Counted from the first letter of the stretch, positions 16,735-27,504 are shown. The stretch: DNA of 64,000 bases from Methylomonas sp. (GCA_002929135.1 PESC01000058.1:62001-126000), one strand, 5' to 3'. Numbers and translations are program-made. The notes: a model not told the origin generated them from the sequence alone.

Positions 16735-17430
16735 ATGAATAAAGCCACTACTGTTGTTTTTTTGTTACTTTTCTCGCTTCCACTGCGCGCAATGGAGCTT
16801 GAAGCCTCATTGACCGAGCTAGAAAACGCTTGGGCGCACGCTTATTTCCAAGGCGCACCCGCACAGCAAAAACAAACCTATGCCGTACTGCTGAAACGGG
16901 CAACGGATTTGGCGAAACGCAACCCCCGGTCGGCGGAAGCAAAAATATGGCAAGCCACCATCATGTCGGCTAGTGCCGAGCACCAACCCGCATTAACCGC
17001 ACTGGCCACACTCGACGCAGCCAAAATTTTGCTGGAGCAAGCCATCCAGGAAAACCCCAAGGCACTGAATGGCGCCGCCTATGTCACGCTGGGTACACTG
17101 CATTACATGCTGCCAGGCTGGCCCATCTCGTTCGGCGACGACCAAAAGGCCGAATATCTATTGCAAACCGGCTTGAAAATCAATCCAGATGGCATCGACG
17201 CCAACTATTTTTATGGTGATTTTCTGCTGGAGCAGGATCGTATCGACGAGGCGGAAAAATACCTCATAAAAGTGGTTGATGCGGCCACTCAGCCTGGACA
17301 GTCGCTTTCAGATATCCAGTTGCAAAACCAAGCCCGAAACACGCTTGCCAATCTCGCGCAGTACAAAAACAGTGGCAGCAAAACCAAGCTGCAATCGCTA
17401 TTTGCCTCGGCAGAACCCCGCAACGACTGA
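16735..17430 (+). CDS. Secreted TPR-like protein
   Basis: From ATG16735 the product starts MNKATTVVFLLLFSLPLRAM, a Sec signal peptide; an upstream in-frame ATG (16705) would add ten residues and spoil it. The mature part is helical with tetratricopeptide-like units (AKILLEQAIQENPKALNGAA, KAEYLLQTGLKINPDGIDAN, YLIKVVDAATQPGQ). Two 20-30-residue repeats are in TPR register. Probably a periplasmic scaffold; partners unknown. Not recognised as a named family beyond TPR. Confidence 0.7.
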   Translation: MNKATTVVFLLLFSLPLRAMELEASLTELENAWAHAYFQGAPAQQKQTYAVLLKRATDLAKRNPRSAEAKIWQATIMSASAEHQPALTALATLDAAKILLEQAIQENPKALNGAAYVTLGTLHYMLPGWPISFGDDQKAEYLLQTGLKINPDGIDANYFYGDFLLEQDRIDEAEKYLIKVVDAATQPGQSLSDIQLQNQARNTLANLAQYKNSGSKTKLQSLFASAEPRND

Positions 17431-17488
17431 AGCCTTCGCTCGAAGGTGCCATGCAGCCATGAAAAGACTTTAGGATGTGGAATTTTGT

Positions 17489-18388
17489 ATGTTTTTTATA
17501 TCACCATCATATATTCGTGACCTTGATCGGTTTCTGCAATTACGCGAATCCATAAGACGATTCTGTAAAACGCCTTCAAAACATTTAGTTATCGTTCCTC
17601 GACAGGACTACACAGCATTCTTAAAAGCGACACGACAGGACGATTCGGCAGACGTTTTGGTACAACAAGATGTTGTTTCATCGATATTTTATCCCGCGTT
17701 TTGGCATCCATGGATGAAGGCAATTCTCAAAGACCAGTTTTGGCGAATTAGTCAATTTTCAGGTCGCAGTGGCTGGATAATTCAACAGATTGTAAAGATG
17801 AATTATCCAAGTTTTTGCGATGCTCGCTATGCTCTTATGATTGATTCGGATTGCCTGTTTTTCAGGGATTTCGATGAATCTGACTTTATCGGCACTGACG
17901 ATAAAAAAATATTGTTGAAGCAATACCCGGAATCAGAGTCAGGCATGCATCGACTTTATATCAATGGGGCTAGGAAAATATTGAAATTGGCAGAAGGGCC
18001 TTCGCATTTTCATTACATGGCTTATCCTTCTGTTTTTTTTCGCGAATATGTGTTAAGCCTTCAACAGTATATAGAACAAATTTATTCAGATCCTTGGCAA
18101 AAAGTATTTTTCGATATCGGAACTATTTCTGAACACTCTATTTATGGAATTTTTGTTGAGGAGGTTTTGAAGCCAAAAGATCTTAAGATTAGAATAGCAC
18201 CTTTCAATATAGGAATATGGACGGATGCCTGCCTAGAGAACTCCGACTTGATACTGAACAAAGTGGAGCAAATCATTCAAAAACCAAACAAGCATGAGCA
18301 ACCTTTTTGTCTGACAATTCAGTCCAATATAGGGCATTCAACTGACAAACTCAGGTTGGATTTTATAGATAAGTACCTGCGTTCGTGA
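17489..18388 (+). CDS. Probable glycosyltransferase-like protein (DUF6492-type), AT-rich
   Basis: About 299 residues starting MFFISPSYIRDLDRFLQLRE, like DUF6492 proteins that begin with a short strand-loop of a GT-A fold. The acidic motif ALMIDSDCLFFRDFD contains the DxD expected of metal-dependent glycosyltransferases. GTG17477 is an alternative start four codons earlier; the ATG matches the family start better. Base composition is clearly more AT-rich than the neighbours and codons differ (many ATA, TTT, AAA), so recent horizontal acquisition is likely. The acceptor is unknown; a surface polysaccharide is a guess. Confidence 0.6.
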   Translation: MFFISPSYIRDLDRFLQLRESIRRFCKTPSKHLVIVPRQDYTAFLKATRQDDSADVLVQQDVVSSIFYPAFWHPWMKAILKDQFWRISQFSGRSGWIIQQIVKMNYPSFCDARYALMIDSDCLFFRDFDESDFIGTDDKKILLKQYPESESGMHRLYINGARKILKLAEGPSHFHYMAYPSVFFREYVLSLQQYIEQIYSDPWQKVFFDIGTISEHSIYGIFVEEVLKPKDLKIRIAPFNIGIWTDACLENSDLILNKVEQIIQKPNKHEQPFCLTIQSNIGHSTDKLRLDFIDKYLRS

Positions 18389-18630
18389 CTTAAAGTGCCG
18401 CACCACATTCCCGCCACAATTATTTACAATGGGTATCCTCGGATAATACACGTATTCCATTTTACCCAGCGGATGAGTTATGAAACGATTTATCCTGGAG
18501 CAATCTGACGCTAATGCGTAAGATTGAGAGGGAAGGTTATTGTCCATTACTAAGGACTATATCGGAAAATTATTTAGGTCCAGGACATTAGAACCTGTTG
18601 TCATTTCGCTTTTTGTATTCGCAACCCATC

Positions 18631-19914
<1,284 letters not shown>

Positions 19915-19995
19915 CTACCTGGAGTTAACGGCCTTGCTGCGGAATACGGCAGCAAGGCGATGATGGAATGATAGAAATGGGGGACAAAAATCACC

Positions 19996-20122
19996 CTTAG
20001 GATTCGGTCATAAATAACATCCCTGTTTATTGCCCTCACCCCAACCCTCTCCCGGAGGGGAGAGCGAAGCGAGGGGGCGAAGCCGAGGATAATGAGGATG
20101 TTATTTATGACCAAATCCTTAG
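19996..20122. mobile_element. 127-bp MITE-like element with 27-bp terminal inverted repeats
   Basis: The left end CTTAGGATTCGGTCATAAAT (19996-20015, continuing AACATCC) is repeated inverted at 20096-20122 with two mismatches. The 73-base interior has CCCTCACCCCAACCCTCTCCC, GGAGGGGAGAG and GAAGCGAGGGGG, itself able to fold. No coding capacity. Size, perfect ends and intergenic position between serS and the ligase gene fit a non-autonomous IS derivative; no flanking duplication is obvious by eye. Confidence 0.7.
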
Positions 20123-20185
20123 TTGCGTTTTCTGGCGGGTTAAATCGAGAAGTTATAGGGCCAGATCCTAAACGGTTATGGACAT

Positions 20186-21627
20186 TCATTGCTGCGGAAT
20201 GCCGCCTTCCTGCCAGAAACGTGGCCCCTCAACCTGGTAGGCCACAGGACAAAATCTTTCATTGCCCGTAATGCGGGGCAATAAATCGGGTAAAACCGCC
20301 CAAACCAGCGCCGCCAAGGTAGCGCCCGCCAACAATCGCATGGCTGCCCCCGGCTTCTGCGTTTCGGTTGCCGGAACCTGCTGCCGATACACACCCATCG
20401 CCAGGCCGACCATCAATGCCATCATCACCTGGCTGAGTGGCATGACGATCACGCCGTCCACCAGAGAATAGGCTGCGGTCATTACCAGCGTAAAAAACAG
20501 CGTGATGACGACTGCGATTTTGAATGCGGACTCGTCGGCCAACGTCCGTGCGTTGTATCGCTGCAACCAGCAGATCAAGCCATGACCGGTCAATAACAAG
20601 ACCAGTATGATCGCGGGCAAACCCAATTCAGCCGCCAGTTGCAAAACGCTATTATGCGGATGAGCACCGGTATCGTTGGGATACCAGGCAAAGTGCATGG
20701 GGCCGACGCCCAGCCAGGGGTGGGTCTTTATCATGGCCCAGGCATGGCCCCACAAATACAGCCTGTCTTCCGTCTGGTTGCGCAGCGCGGTTTGAATCAC
20801 AGCGCCGCCGCCATTGTTCAGCCTGGGCAGGCCGATGAACAACAGGCAATAGCCAGCCAGTCCGAACACGCCATGTTTGATCTGCGCCCACAGCAACGGT
20901 CGCGCCAGTGTCTGGTAGACAACCGCTGTCATAGCCAAGGCCAGTAGCCAGGCCAGCAACACGCCCCGGCTACCGGATGCAAACAGCAAAACCCACCAAG
21001 CTGACAAAAACAGCGAAAACCACCGGCGATATGCTGCTTCGAGGCCGCAGCCAGGCAACACCGGCAGCATCAGCAAGCCCAGTGTCCAGAGTTGATACTG
21101 ATTGAACTGGCGCACATTCGACAACATGTAAAACGGTTCTGGCCAGACCAGCGGAATGCCTTCAATGAACGATGCCACGTAGCCGGAAAAAAAACCGGTC
21201 ATGTACAGTCCGGCACCCACAGCCAGAGTTGCAACGACGGCATGGAAAAACCCGTCGCGGTAACGCAACACGCAGGTCGCGATGAACACGGCAAGATAGC
21301 CCAGACCAACGAAGGTGCTGACTTCCAGCCAGGCATGGCGGGGCGAAGGCGCCGATAAGCTGGACAGCACGGCCAGCAGGCCCAAGGCGATTAACGCGAA
21401 CGAAACCGGAGATGGTGTTTACCCTTGACCGGACAGGCTTTGCCGCCGAGATAACAGCCCAGCAGTACCAGACCCAGCGCGATGAGTTGCAGAATCCGCT
21501 TGTCGTCGAATGGAGGCATATTCGCCAGCATCAGAAAATGCAAAGACGGCCCCAGCAGCAAAAACAAGATGAACAGACTGGCGCTTTGCAAGGCAGATGC
21601 ACCACGAACAGCCGGAACGCCGGTCAT
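20186..21627 (-). pseudogene. O-antigen ligase/polymerase-like membrane protein, frameshifted
   Basis: Two overlapping frames together make a 475-residue multi-pass protein. The first (ATG21627 to a stop at 21391) starts MTGVPAVRGASALQSASLFI and ends in CPVKGKHHLRFRSR; the second (open from 21421 to 20186) continues PVSFALIALGLLAVLSSLSA. The second holds the Wzy_C-type core: FASGSRGVLLAWLLAL, then LGVGPMHFAWYPNDTGAHPHN with the His-rich periplasmic loop seen in WaaL-type O-antigen ligases. A one-base indel between 21391 and 21421 would restore one frame. ATG21627 overlaps the TetR gene stop. Either a real pseudogene or a sequencing error. Confidence 0.72.
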
Positions 21628-22253
21628 GGCGGGGTGACAGACTGTGGGGACAAACGCGGCGCAGGCTGCTGCCAGCCGCAGATGAAGCTATCGACCAGCA
21701 ATGCCAGCGTGACACCGGCCTGCTGCGCACCCGCACGGCCTAGGCTGCCGTTCAGTGACAACAAACAGACACCGTGCACGCCGCTCCATAAGGCTCTGGT
21801 CGCCAGAGTGACGTCTTCGTGGCTGCGCTCGGGCATCAGCCGGTGCAGCGGTTGCGCCGCCAGATCGAATAAGGCATCGATCTTTTCCAGATACCAGGCA
21901 GGCAGCGATTGATTGCCGTCGGCATCGAAGATCATGCGCCAGCGATTGACATGCTGCCGGGCGAATTCCAGATAATGGTCGGCCATGACCTGAATTTCGG
22001 CTTGCGGGCTTTCGCATCCTTTGCAATCACGCAGGCTGTCGGCCAATTCATCCAGCACCCGGCCCTTGATGTGCATCTCAAGGTCGTTCATGTTGGCAAA
22101 CACCATGTAGATGCTGCCGACGGTATAACCGATGTCCATGGCGATCTTGCGAACGGTCAATGCCTCGATTCCGTGCTGGCTGACGATGGCTTCGGCCGCC
22201 GACAGCACCATGTCCCTGATTTGTTCCAGCGTATGTTCGCTGCGTCTGGCCAT
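21624..22253 (-). CDS. TetR-family transcriptional regulator (WHG-type C-terminal domain)
   Basis: 209 residues. N-terminal TetR helix-turn-helix: EAIVSQHGIEALTVRKIAMD then IGYTVGSIYMVFANMNDLEM (recognition helix). The C-terminal part contains LWSGVHGVCLL, the WxGxHG signature of the WHG dimerisation/ligand domain. Ligand unknown. It overlaps the start of the ligase-like gene (ATGA) and begins 12 bases from the 3' end of gatB, so it may be read from the same transcript; what it regulates cannot be told from the context. Confidence 0.9.
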   Translation of the reverse strand: MARRSEHTLEQIRDMVLSAAEAIVSQHGIEALTVRKIAMDIGYTVGSIYMVFANMNDLEMHIKGRVLDELADSLRDCKGCESPQAEIQVMADHYLEFARQHVNRWRMIFDADGNQSLPAWYLEKIDALFDLAAQPLHRLMPERSHEDVTLATRALWSGVHGVCLLSLNGSLGRAGAQQAGVTLALLVDSFICGWQQPAPRLSPQSVTPP

Positions 22254-22265
22254 GTCCTATGTCCT

Positions 22266-23702
22266 CTATGTTCTGATTTTCGCCACCAGCAGCGTATTGA
22301 CGTCAGCTGGATTGGCCTTGCCCTGGGTTGCCTTCATGACCTGACCCACCAATGCCATCAACGCCTTGTCCTTACCGGCCAGATATTGCTCCACCGGCCC
22401 CGGATTGGCGGCGATCACCTGGTCGACGATGGCGGCGATGGCGTTGCTGTCGGTGATTTGCTTCAAGCCGTCGCTGTCGATGATGCTGTCGGCGCTATCG
22501 CTGCCGCTCCACAGTTTATCGAACACCTGTTTGGCGATTTTGCCGGAAATGGTGTTGTCGGCGATGCGCAGCAACAAACCGGCCAGGCGTTCGGGGCTGA
22601 CCGGGCAGTCGCCAATGTCCAGACTGGCCTTGTTCAACGCCCCCAGCACATCGCCCGTCATCCAGTTGGCAGCCAGCCGGGCTTCACCGCAGGCCTGCAC
22701 CACCTGTTCGTAAAAATCGGCCAGTTCGCGCGATGCTGTCAATGTCGTGGCGTTTTCGACATCCATGGCGTATTGCGCGATGAAGCGGCGTTTCTTGGCG
22801 TCGGGCAGTTCCGGCAGGCTGGCGCGGATTTCGGTTTTCAACGCTTCTTCGATCGACACCGGCAACAGGTCGGGATCGGGGAAGTAGCGATAATCGTTGG
22901 CTTCTTCCTTGCTGCGCATCGAGCGGGTTTCGTCCTTGTTGGCATCGTACAGCCGGGTTTCCTGAACGATTCTACCGCCGCCTTCCAGCACGTCGATATG
23001 GCGCTCGATTTCGTGATTGATGGCTTTTTCGACGAATTTGAACGAGTTGATATTCTTGATTTCGGCACGGGTACCGAAGGCTTGCTGGCCTTTGGGTCGC
23101 ACCGAGACATTGGCGTCGCAACGGAACGAGCCTTCCTGCATGTTGCCGTCGCAAATGCCCAGGTAGCGCACCAGTTCGTGCAGCTTGCGCATGTAGGCCA
23201 CGGCTTCTTTTGCCGAACGCAGATCGGGTTCGGAGACGATTTCCAGCAGCGGCGTACCGGCGCGGTTGAGGTCGATGCCGGTCAGGCCGTGGAAGTCTTC
23301 ATGCAGCGACTTGCCCGCATCTTCTTCCAGATGGGCGCGGGTGATGCCGATGCGCTTGATCTCGCCGTCGACCTCGATGTCCAGATGGCCGTTACCGACG
23401 ATGGGCAGCTCGAACTGGCTGATCTGGTAGCCTTTGGGCAGGTCGGGGTAGAAGTAATTCTTGCGGGCGAACACCGATTGCGCCGCGATGTCGGCGTCTA
23501 TCGCCAGCCCAAAGGTCACCGCCTTGCGCACGGCATCGGCGTTGAGCACCGGCAGTACGCCGGGCAGGCCCAGATCGACCGCGCAGGCCTGGGTGTTGGG
23601 TTCGGCGCCGTAAGCGGTGGCTGCGCCAGAGAAAATCTTGGATTGGGTCGAGAGTTGGGCGTGGATTTCCAGGCCGATGACGGCTTCCCATTCTGTGTTC
23701 AT
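22266..23702 (-). CDS. gatB: Asp-tRNA(Asn)/Glu-tRNA(Gln) amidotransferase subunit B
   Basis: 478 residues, the usual GatB length. It is the tRNA-binding and kinase-active subunit of GatCAB, which converts Glu-tRNA-Gln or Asp-tRNA-Asn to the amide form. Motifs: [20 protein letters not shown] at the start, [28 protein letters not shown], and LLEIVSEPD, with a C-terminal GatB/YqeY domain (ADFYEQVVQ onward). gatC and gatA, normally directly upstream, are absent; instead an IS481-like remnant lies 80 bases upstream. They must lie elsewhere or have been separated. Confidence 0.96.
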   Translation of the reverse strand: MNTEWEAVIGLEIHAQLSTQSKIFSGAATAYGAEPNTQACAVDLGLPGVLPVLNADAVRKAVTFGLAIDADIAAQSVFARKNYFYPDLPKGYQISQFELPIVGNGHLDIEVDGEIKRIGITRAHLEEDAGKSLHEDFHGLTGIDLNRAGTPLLEIVSEPDLRSAKEAVAYMRKLHELVRYLGICDGNMQEGSFRCDANVSVRPKGQQAFGTRAEIKNINSFKFVEKAINHEIERHIDVLEGGGRIVQETRLYDANKDETRSMRSKEEANDYRYFPDPDLLPVSIEEALKTEIRASLPELPDAKKRRFIAQYAMDVENATTLTASRELADFYEQVVQACGEARLAANWMTGDVLGALNKASLDIGDCPVSPERLAGLLLRIADNTISGKIAKQVFDKLWSGSDSADSIIDSDGLKQITDSNAIAAIVDQVIAANPGPVEQYLAGKDKALMALVGQVMKATQGKANPADVNTLLVAKIRT

Positions 23703-23782
23703 GTCGTGTTCCTTAAAAAACTAATTTGCTTAGTCCCAGATTTAAGCGGCACAAAATACCCTGAATTCAAGGAGCAAAAACT

Positions 23783-24145
23783 ATGGACAAATACTACACG
23801 GAACAGCCGCGACCACGCACTATCCTAAAAAAAATACAAAACGCTGAAGAGAGCGTCGCAGCATTAGCGAAACCTCATAACGTCAACGCCAAGACTGTCC
23901 AGAAATAGAAGAACAAGGGGGGAGCATAGCGAGGATTCCCGTGAAAAACCCACAAGTGTGACCTCCGCACTGGTCAGGGCTGCGTGTTGACTGAGGTTGA
24001 CGAAGCCGTGATCGTAGAGACACGAGCTGCCTTTGGAAGACCAGATCGACCTGCTGTTGCCGCAGAATCAAAAGCCAACCTGTTCCAACCTGCAACGCCA
24101 TGGCGTGAGCCATCTCGCTAACCTACCTGTACCATTACCAACTGA
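23783..24145 (+). pseudogene. Degraded IS481-type transposase N-terminus
   Basis: Starts MDKYYTEQPRPRTILKKIQN with AAGGAG before the ATG, then an HTH (AALAKPHNVNAKTVQK) and a stop. A different frame resumes as LPLEDQIDLLLPQNQKPTC and NLQRHGVSHLANLP, corresponding to the IS481-type continuation LPLDDxLYALQ...SLHRCLQRHGISRLP. Several shifts and stops separate the parts and the catalytic domain is missing. It lies in the gap between gatB and rlmH. Confidence 0.7.
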
Positions 24146-24229
24146 ACTAAAGCTTCAACCTGAAACTTCGCGCCATCGAATGCAAAGCACTGGATTGTCT
24201 GTATCAGGGCTTGCGTGTATGCTCCGCCG

Positions 24230-24694
24230 ATGCAGATACATCTCGTTGCCGTTGGCAACCGTATGCCGGGCTGGGTGCAGCAGGGCTATAATGAATACGC
24301 CAAACGGCTGCCACGCGATTGCGAGCTGGTGTTGAAGGAAGTGGCGCCGGACAAGCGGCGCAGCAGCGATCTCGCCCGCATTACCCGCGACGAAGGCGAA
24401 CGCATGATCGCCGCATTACCACCACGCGCGCATGTCGTGACGCTGGACATCCCCGGCAAACCGTGGACCACGCCGGAACTCGCCTCGGCCTTGCAACGCT
24501 GGCTCCTCGGTGGTCAGCCGGTGGCCCTGATGGTGGGTGGCCCGGAAGGGCTGTCGCACGCGGTGCGCGATCTGGCCCGCGAGTCCTGGAGTTTGTCGCC
24601 GTTGACCTTTCCCCATCCGTTGGTGCGGGTGATTGTCGCCGAGCAACTCTACCGCGCCTGGAGCCTGCTGAACAACCATCCTTACCATCGTTGA
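24230..24694 (+). CDS. rlmH: 23S rRNA pseudouridine-1915 N3-methyltransferase
   Basis: 154-residue SPOUT-class methyltransferase acting on m3Psi1915 of helix 69 in assembled 70S ribosomes. The start MQIHLVAVGNRMPGWVQ is the family N-terminus, so ATG24230 is preferred to the upstream GTG. The SPOUT knot with SAM-binding loop is VALMVGGPEGL, followed by SLSPLTFPHPLVRVIVAEQL and AWSLLNNHPYHR, diagnostic of RlmH. In many gammaproteobacteria it neighbours rsfS; here it precedes an MNT/HEPN pair. Confidence 0.97.
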   Translation: MQIHLVAVGNRMPGWVQQGYNEYAKRLPRDCELVLKEVAPDKRRSSDLARITRDEGERMIAALPPRAHVVTLDIPGKPWTTPELASALQRWLLGGQPVALMVGGPEGLSHAVRDLARESWSLSPLTFPHPLVRVIVAEQLYRAWSLLNNHPYHR

Positions 24695-24715
24695 CCTGAT
24701 CGAGCCATTCGAACC

Positions 24716-25051
24716 ATGACCAAAGACGAAAACCCTGTGCTGCGGGAAATGGTCGACATCATCATCCGCGAGGCCAACCCGGAAACCATCATTCTGTTCG
24801 GCTCCCGCGCCCGTGGCGACGCCCACCCTGATTCCGATGTGGATTTGCTGGTGGTGGAATCAGAGCCGTTTTGCGGGCCACGCAGCAGACGCCAGGAGGT
24901 GACACGGCTTTACCGGTTGCTGCGCGATTTACCCTTGGCCAAGGACATTCTGTTGTACAGCCGCGACGAGTTCGATTTCTGGAAAACCTCGTTGAATCAC
25001 GTCGTGGGCCGGGCGTATCGGGAAGGCAAGGTGCTGCATGAGCGACATTGA
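24716..25051 (+). CDS. MNT-type nucleotidyltransferase (antitoxin-like) of HEPN/MNT pair
   Basis: 111 residues with the minimal nucleotidyltransferase core: ILFGSRARGDAHPDSDVDLL, which contains the GS motif and the two catalytic Asp residues, then a third acidic position in AKDILLYSRDEFDF. MNT proteins of this family adenylylate the partner HEPN toxin (known for HepT/MntA, type VII). It overlaps the HEPN gene by 14 bases. The pair is inserted between rlmH and maf, so it looks like an accessory module added to a core region. Confidence 0.85.
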   Translation: MTKDENPVLREMVDIIIREANPETIILFGSRARGDAHPDSDVDLLVVESEPFCGPRSRRQEVTRLYRLLRDLPLAKDILLYSRDEFDFWKTSLNHVVGRAYREGKVLHERH

Positions 25052-25445
25052 ACAGGCCAAATCCCTGATGCGTATCGTCCGCCGCGATTTCAACGCCGTG
25101 CTGGGCATGGCCGATTCGCCGTTGTTTGCGGACGAAATTTTCGGCTTTCATGCTCAGCAAGCAGTCGAAAAAGCCCTGAAAGCCTGGCTGTGTACCCAAA
25201 ACCAGCTCTACCCGCTCACCCACGAGCTGCCCCGCTTGCTGGCTTTGCTGGGAAAAATCGGAGCCGATGTCGAAGCCTTCATGGATTTGGATGAATTGAC
25301 GACATACGCAGTCGAAGCCCGTTACGCCGAGGGCGAACCCGGCGAACCCTGCCTGAACCGCAGCGATGTAATCCGCAAGGTAGGCGCTCTGCTGGCGCAC
25401 GTCGATAGCGTCGTCGCAGCAGCCACCACCACCCCCAAAGCCTGA
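25038..25445 (+). CDS. HEPN-domain protein (toxin-like) of HEPN/MNT pair
   Basis: 135 residues, all-helical. IFGFHAQQAVEKALKAWL is the HEPN helix signature. The catalytic RX4-6H RNase motif of active HEPN toxins is not clear: Arg residues in EARYAEGE are not followed by a suitable His, so RNase activity is uncertain. MNT/HEPN pairs act as toxin-antitoxin or phage defence modules in several bacteria; here that is inference. Overlap with the MNT gene means joint translation. Confidence 0.85.
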   Translation: MSDIEQAKSLMRIVRRDFNAVLGMADSPLFADEIFGFHAQQAVEKALKAWLCTQNQLYPLTHELPRLLALLGKIGADVEAFMDLDELTTYAVEARYAEGEPGEPCLNRSDVIRKVGALLAHVDSVVAAATTTPKA

Positions 25446-25456
25446 GATACTGCCCG

Positions 25457-26047
25457 ATGCAACAAGCCCAAATCATCCTGGCTTCCACCTCGCCGCGCCG
25501 CAGCGAGCTGCTGAACCAAATCGGCATCGCTCATGTCATCCACGCGGTCGACATCGACGAAACCCCGCTGCCCCACGAGGCGGCCCTGGCCTATGTCGAA
25601 CGGATCGCTGCGGAAAAATCGGCGGCCTACCGAGCGTTACGCGACAAGTCGTGCGACGACACGCTGCCGGTGCTGGCCGCCGATACCGCTGTGGTGGTCG
25701 ATGGCAAAATCTTCGGCAAACCCCGTGACAAGAGCCACGCCATCGACATGCTCAGCCAGTTATCCGGGCGCAGCCATCAGGTTTACAGCGCGATTTCGCT
25801 ACGCGGCACCCATCATGGCCAGGCCATCAGCATCAGCGAAGTGCGTTTCAGACCGCTGACAGCCAACGAAATCATCGCCTACTGGCAAACCGGCGAACCG
25901 CAGGGCAAGGCTGGTGCTTACGCCATTCAGGGCCTGGGCAGTGTATTCATCGAAACGATCAACGGCAGTTTTTCCGGCATCATGGGGCTGCCGCTGTACG
26001 AAACCGCCCAACTTTTGGCCCAACAAGGCATTCGAGTCATCGCATGA
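25457..26047 (+). CDS. maf: Maf-family nucleoside triphosphate pyrophosphatase (dTTP/UTP type)
   Basis: 196 residues. ILASTSPRRSELLNQIGI is the Maf signature; the body includes VLAADTAVVVDGKIFGKPRD with the catalytic Asp and Lys, and QGKAGAYAIQGLGSVFIETI. Members of the YhdE subfamily hydrolyse dTTP, UTP and modified pyrimidine nucleotides. It overlaps rng by ATGA; maf-rng is a conserved pair. Confidence 0.94.
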   Translation: MQQAQIILASTSPRRSELLNQIGIAHVIHAVDIDETPLPHEAALAYVERIAAEKSAAYRALRDKSCDDTLPVLAADTAVVVDGKIFGKPRDKSHAIDMLSQLSGRSHQVYSAISLRGTHHGQAISISEVRFRPLTANEIIAYWQTGEPQGKAGAYAIQGLGSVFIETINGSFSGIMGLPLYETAQLLAQQGIRVIA

Positions 26048-27498
26048 GTGAAGAGATTTTAATCAACGTCACCCCGCCGGAAACCCGGGTTGCGGTGATC
26101 GAGAACGGCGTGTTGCAGGAATTGATTATCGAGCGGGTGCGGCAGAAAGGCCTGGTTGGCAATATTTACCGGGGCGAAGTTTGCCGGGTATTACCCGGTA
26201 TGCAGGCCGCCTTCGTCGACATCGGCCTGGAAAAAGCCGCGTTTCTGCACTTATCGGACTTCAACAGCCAGGAACTGGCCGGTGGTTCGGAGCACATCGA
26301 GCATTATTTGAGAGAAGGCCAGAAAATCGTGGTGCAAGTCACCAAAGATCCGCTCGGCAACAAGGGCGCACGACTGACCACCGATATTTCAATTCCGTCG
26401 CGCTACCAGGTTTACATGCCGTATGCCAGCAATTCCGGTGTGTCGCAACGCATCGAATACGAGGATGAGCGGCTGCGCTTACGGGCTTGCATCGAAAGTT
26501 ACTTGCAGAAAAATACCGTGCCCGGCGGTTTCATCGCCCGCACGGCGGCGGAATGCGTCGAGGACGTCATCCTGTATTCCGACATGACGTTTCTGGTCAA
26601 GCTGTGGGAGTCGATACTGGACAAATGCCACAAGGCCACGGTCAAGACACTGATACACGAAGACCTGCCACTCAGCGTTCGCACCCTGCGTGATCTGTAC
26701 AAGGACGGCATCGAAAAAATCCGTGTCGATTCCAGGGAAACCCATGCCCGCATGATCGAATTCGCCCAGACCTTTCTGCCGGACATCGTGCCGGTGATCG
26801 AGCACTACACGGGTGAACGCCCGGTATTCGACATCTACAACATCGAGGATGAAATCAGCAGGGCGCTGGATCGCAAGGTCAAGCTCAAATCCGGTGGCCA
26901 TCTGGTATTCGACCAGACCGAATCGATGACCACCATCGATGTCAATACCGGCGGCTATGTCGGTGGCCGCAATCTGGAAGAAACCATCTTCAAGACCAAT
27001 CTCGAAGCTGCCCAGTCCATTTCGCGCCAGCTCAGGCTGCGCAACCTCGGTGGCATCATCATCATCGACTTCATCGACATGCAGAGCAATGAGCACAAGA
27101 AACAGGTGCTAGCTGCGCTGCAACGCAACCTGGAAAAAGATCACGCCAAGACCAAGATCACCGAGGTGTCGGTACTGGGCCTGGTGGAAATGACCCGCAA
27201 ACGCACCCGCGAAAGTCTGGAACACATTCTGTGCGAACCTTGCTCGACTTGCGGTGGCCGTGGCGTACTGAAAACCGCCGAGTCGATCTGTCTGGAAATC
27301 TTCCGCGAAATCATCCGCGTGGTGCGCCAGTACAATGTCCAGCAAATCCTGGTGCTGGCCTCGGAGCAGGTGGTGGAACTGCTGCTGGACGAAGAAGCCG
27401 ACATGCTGGCCGAGCTGGAGGTGTTTCTGAACGTGGCCATCAAGATACGTTCCGAAACCGAATACAACCAGGAACATTACGACGTGGTTCTGCTGTAG
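26044..27498 (+). CDS. rng: Ribonuclease G
   Basis: 484 residues. RNase E/G catalytic part: S1 domain (LVGNIYRGEVCRVLPGMQAA, FVDIGLEKAAFLH) and the DNase I-like catalytic fold with FDQTESMTTIDVNTGGYVGG and LRNLGGIIIIDFIDM. The zinc-link cysteines are EPCSTCGGRG. It matures 5' ends of 16S rRNA and decays mRNAs. No RNase E-type C-terminal degradosome scaffold is present, which distinguishes it from rne. It overlaps maf and is followed within 12 bases by yhdP. Confidence 0.97.
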   Translation: MSEEILINVTPPETRVAVIENGVLQELIIERVRQKGLVGNIYRGEVCRVLPGMQAAFVDIGLEKAAFLHLSDFNSQELAGGSEHIEHYLREGQKIVVQVTKDPLGNKGARLTTDISIPSRYQVYMPYASNSGVSQRIEYEDERLRLRACIESYLQKNTVPGGFIARTAAECVEDVILYSDMTFLVKLWESILDKCHKATVKTLIHEDLPLSVRTLRDLYKDGIEKIRVDSRETHARMIEFAQTFLPDIVPVIEHYTGERPVFDIYNIEDEISRALDRKVKLKSGGHLVFDQTESMTTIDVNTGGYVGGRNLEETIFKTNLEAAQSISRQLRLRNLGGIIIIDFIDMQSNEHKKQVLAALQRNLEKDHAKTKITEVSVLGLVEMTRKRTRESLEHILCEPCSTCGGRGVLKTAESICLEIFREIIRVVRQYNVQQILVLASEQVVELLLDEEADMLAELEVFLNVAIKIRSETEYNQEHYDVVLL

Positions 27499-27504
27499 GT
27501 TTTT

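Noticed and set aside
21909-23828. A 639-residue open frame on the plus strand opposite gatB and the TetR gene
   Set aside because: It mirrors two well-supported genes on the minus strand, has no ribosome site and low-complexity composition, so it is an antisense shadow of GC-rich coding DNA.
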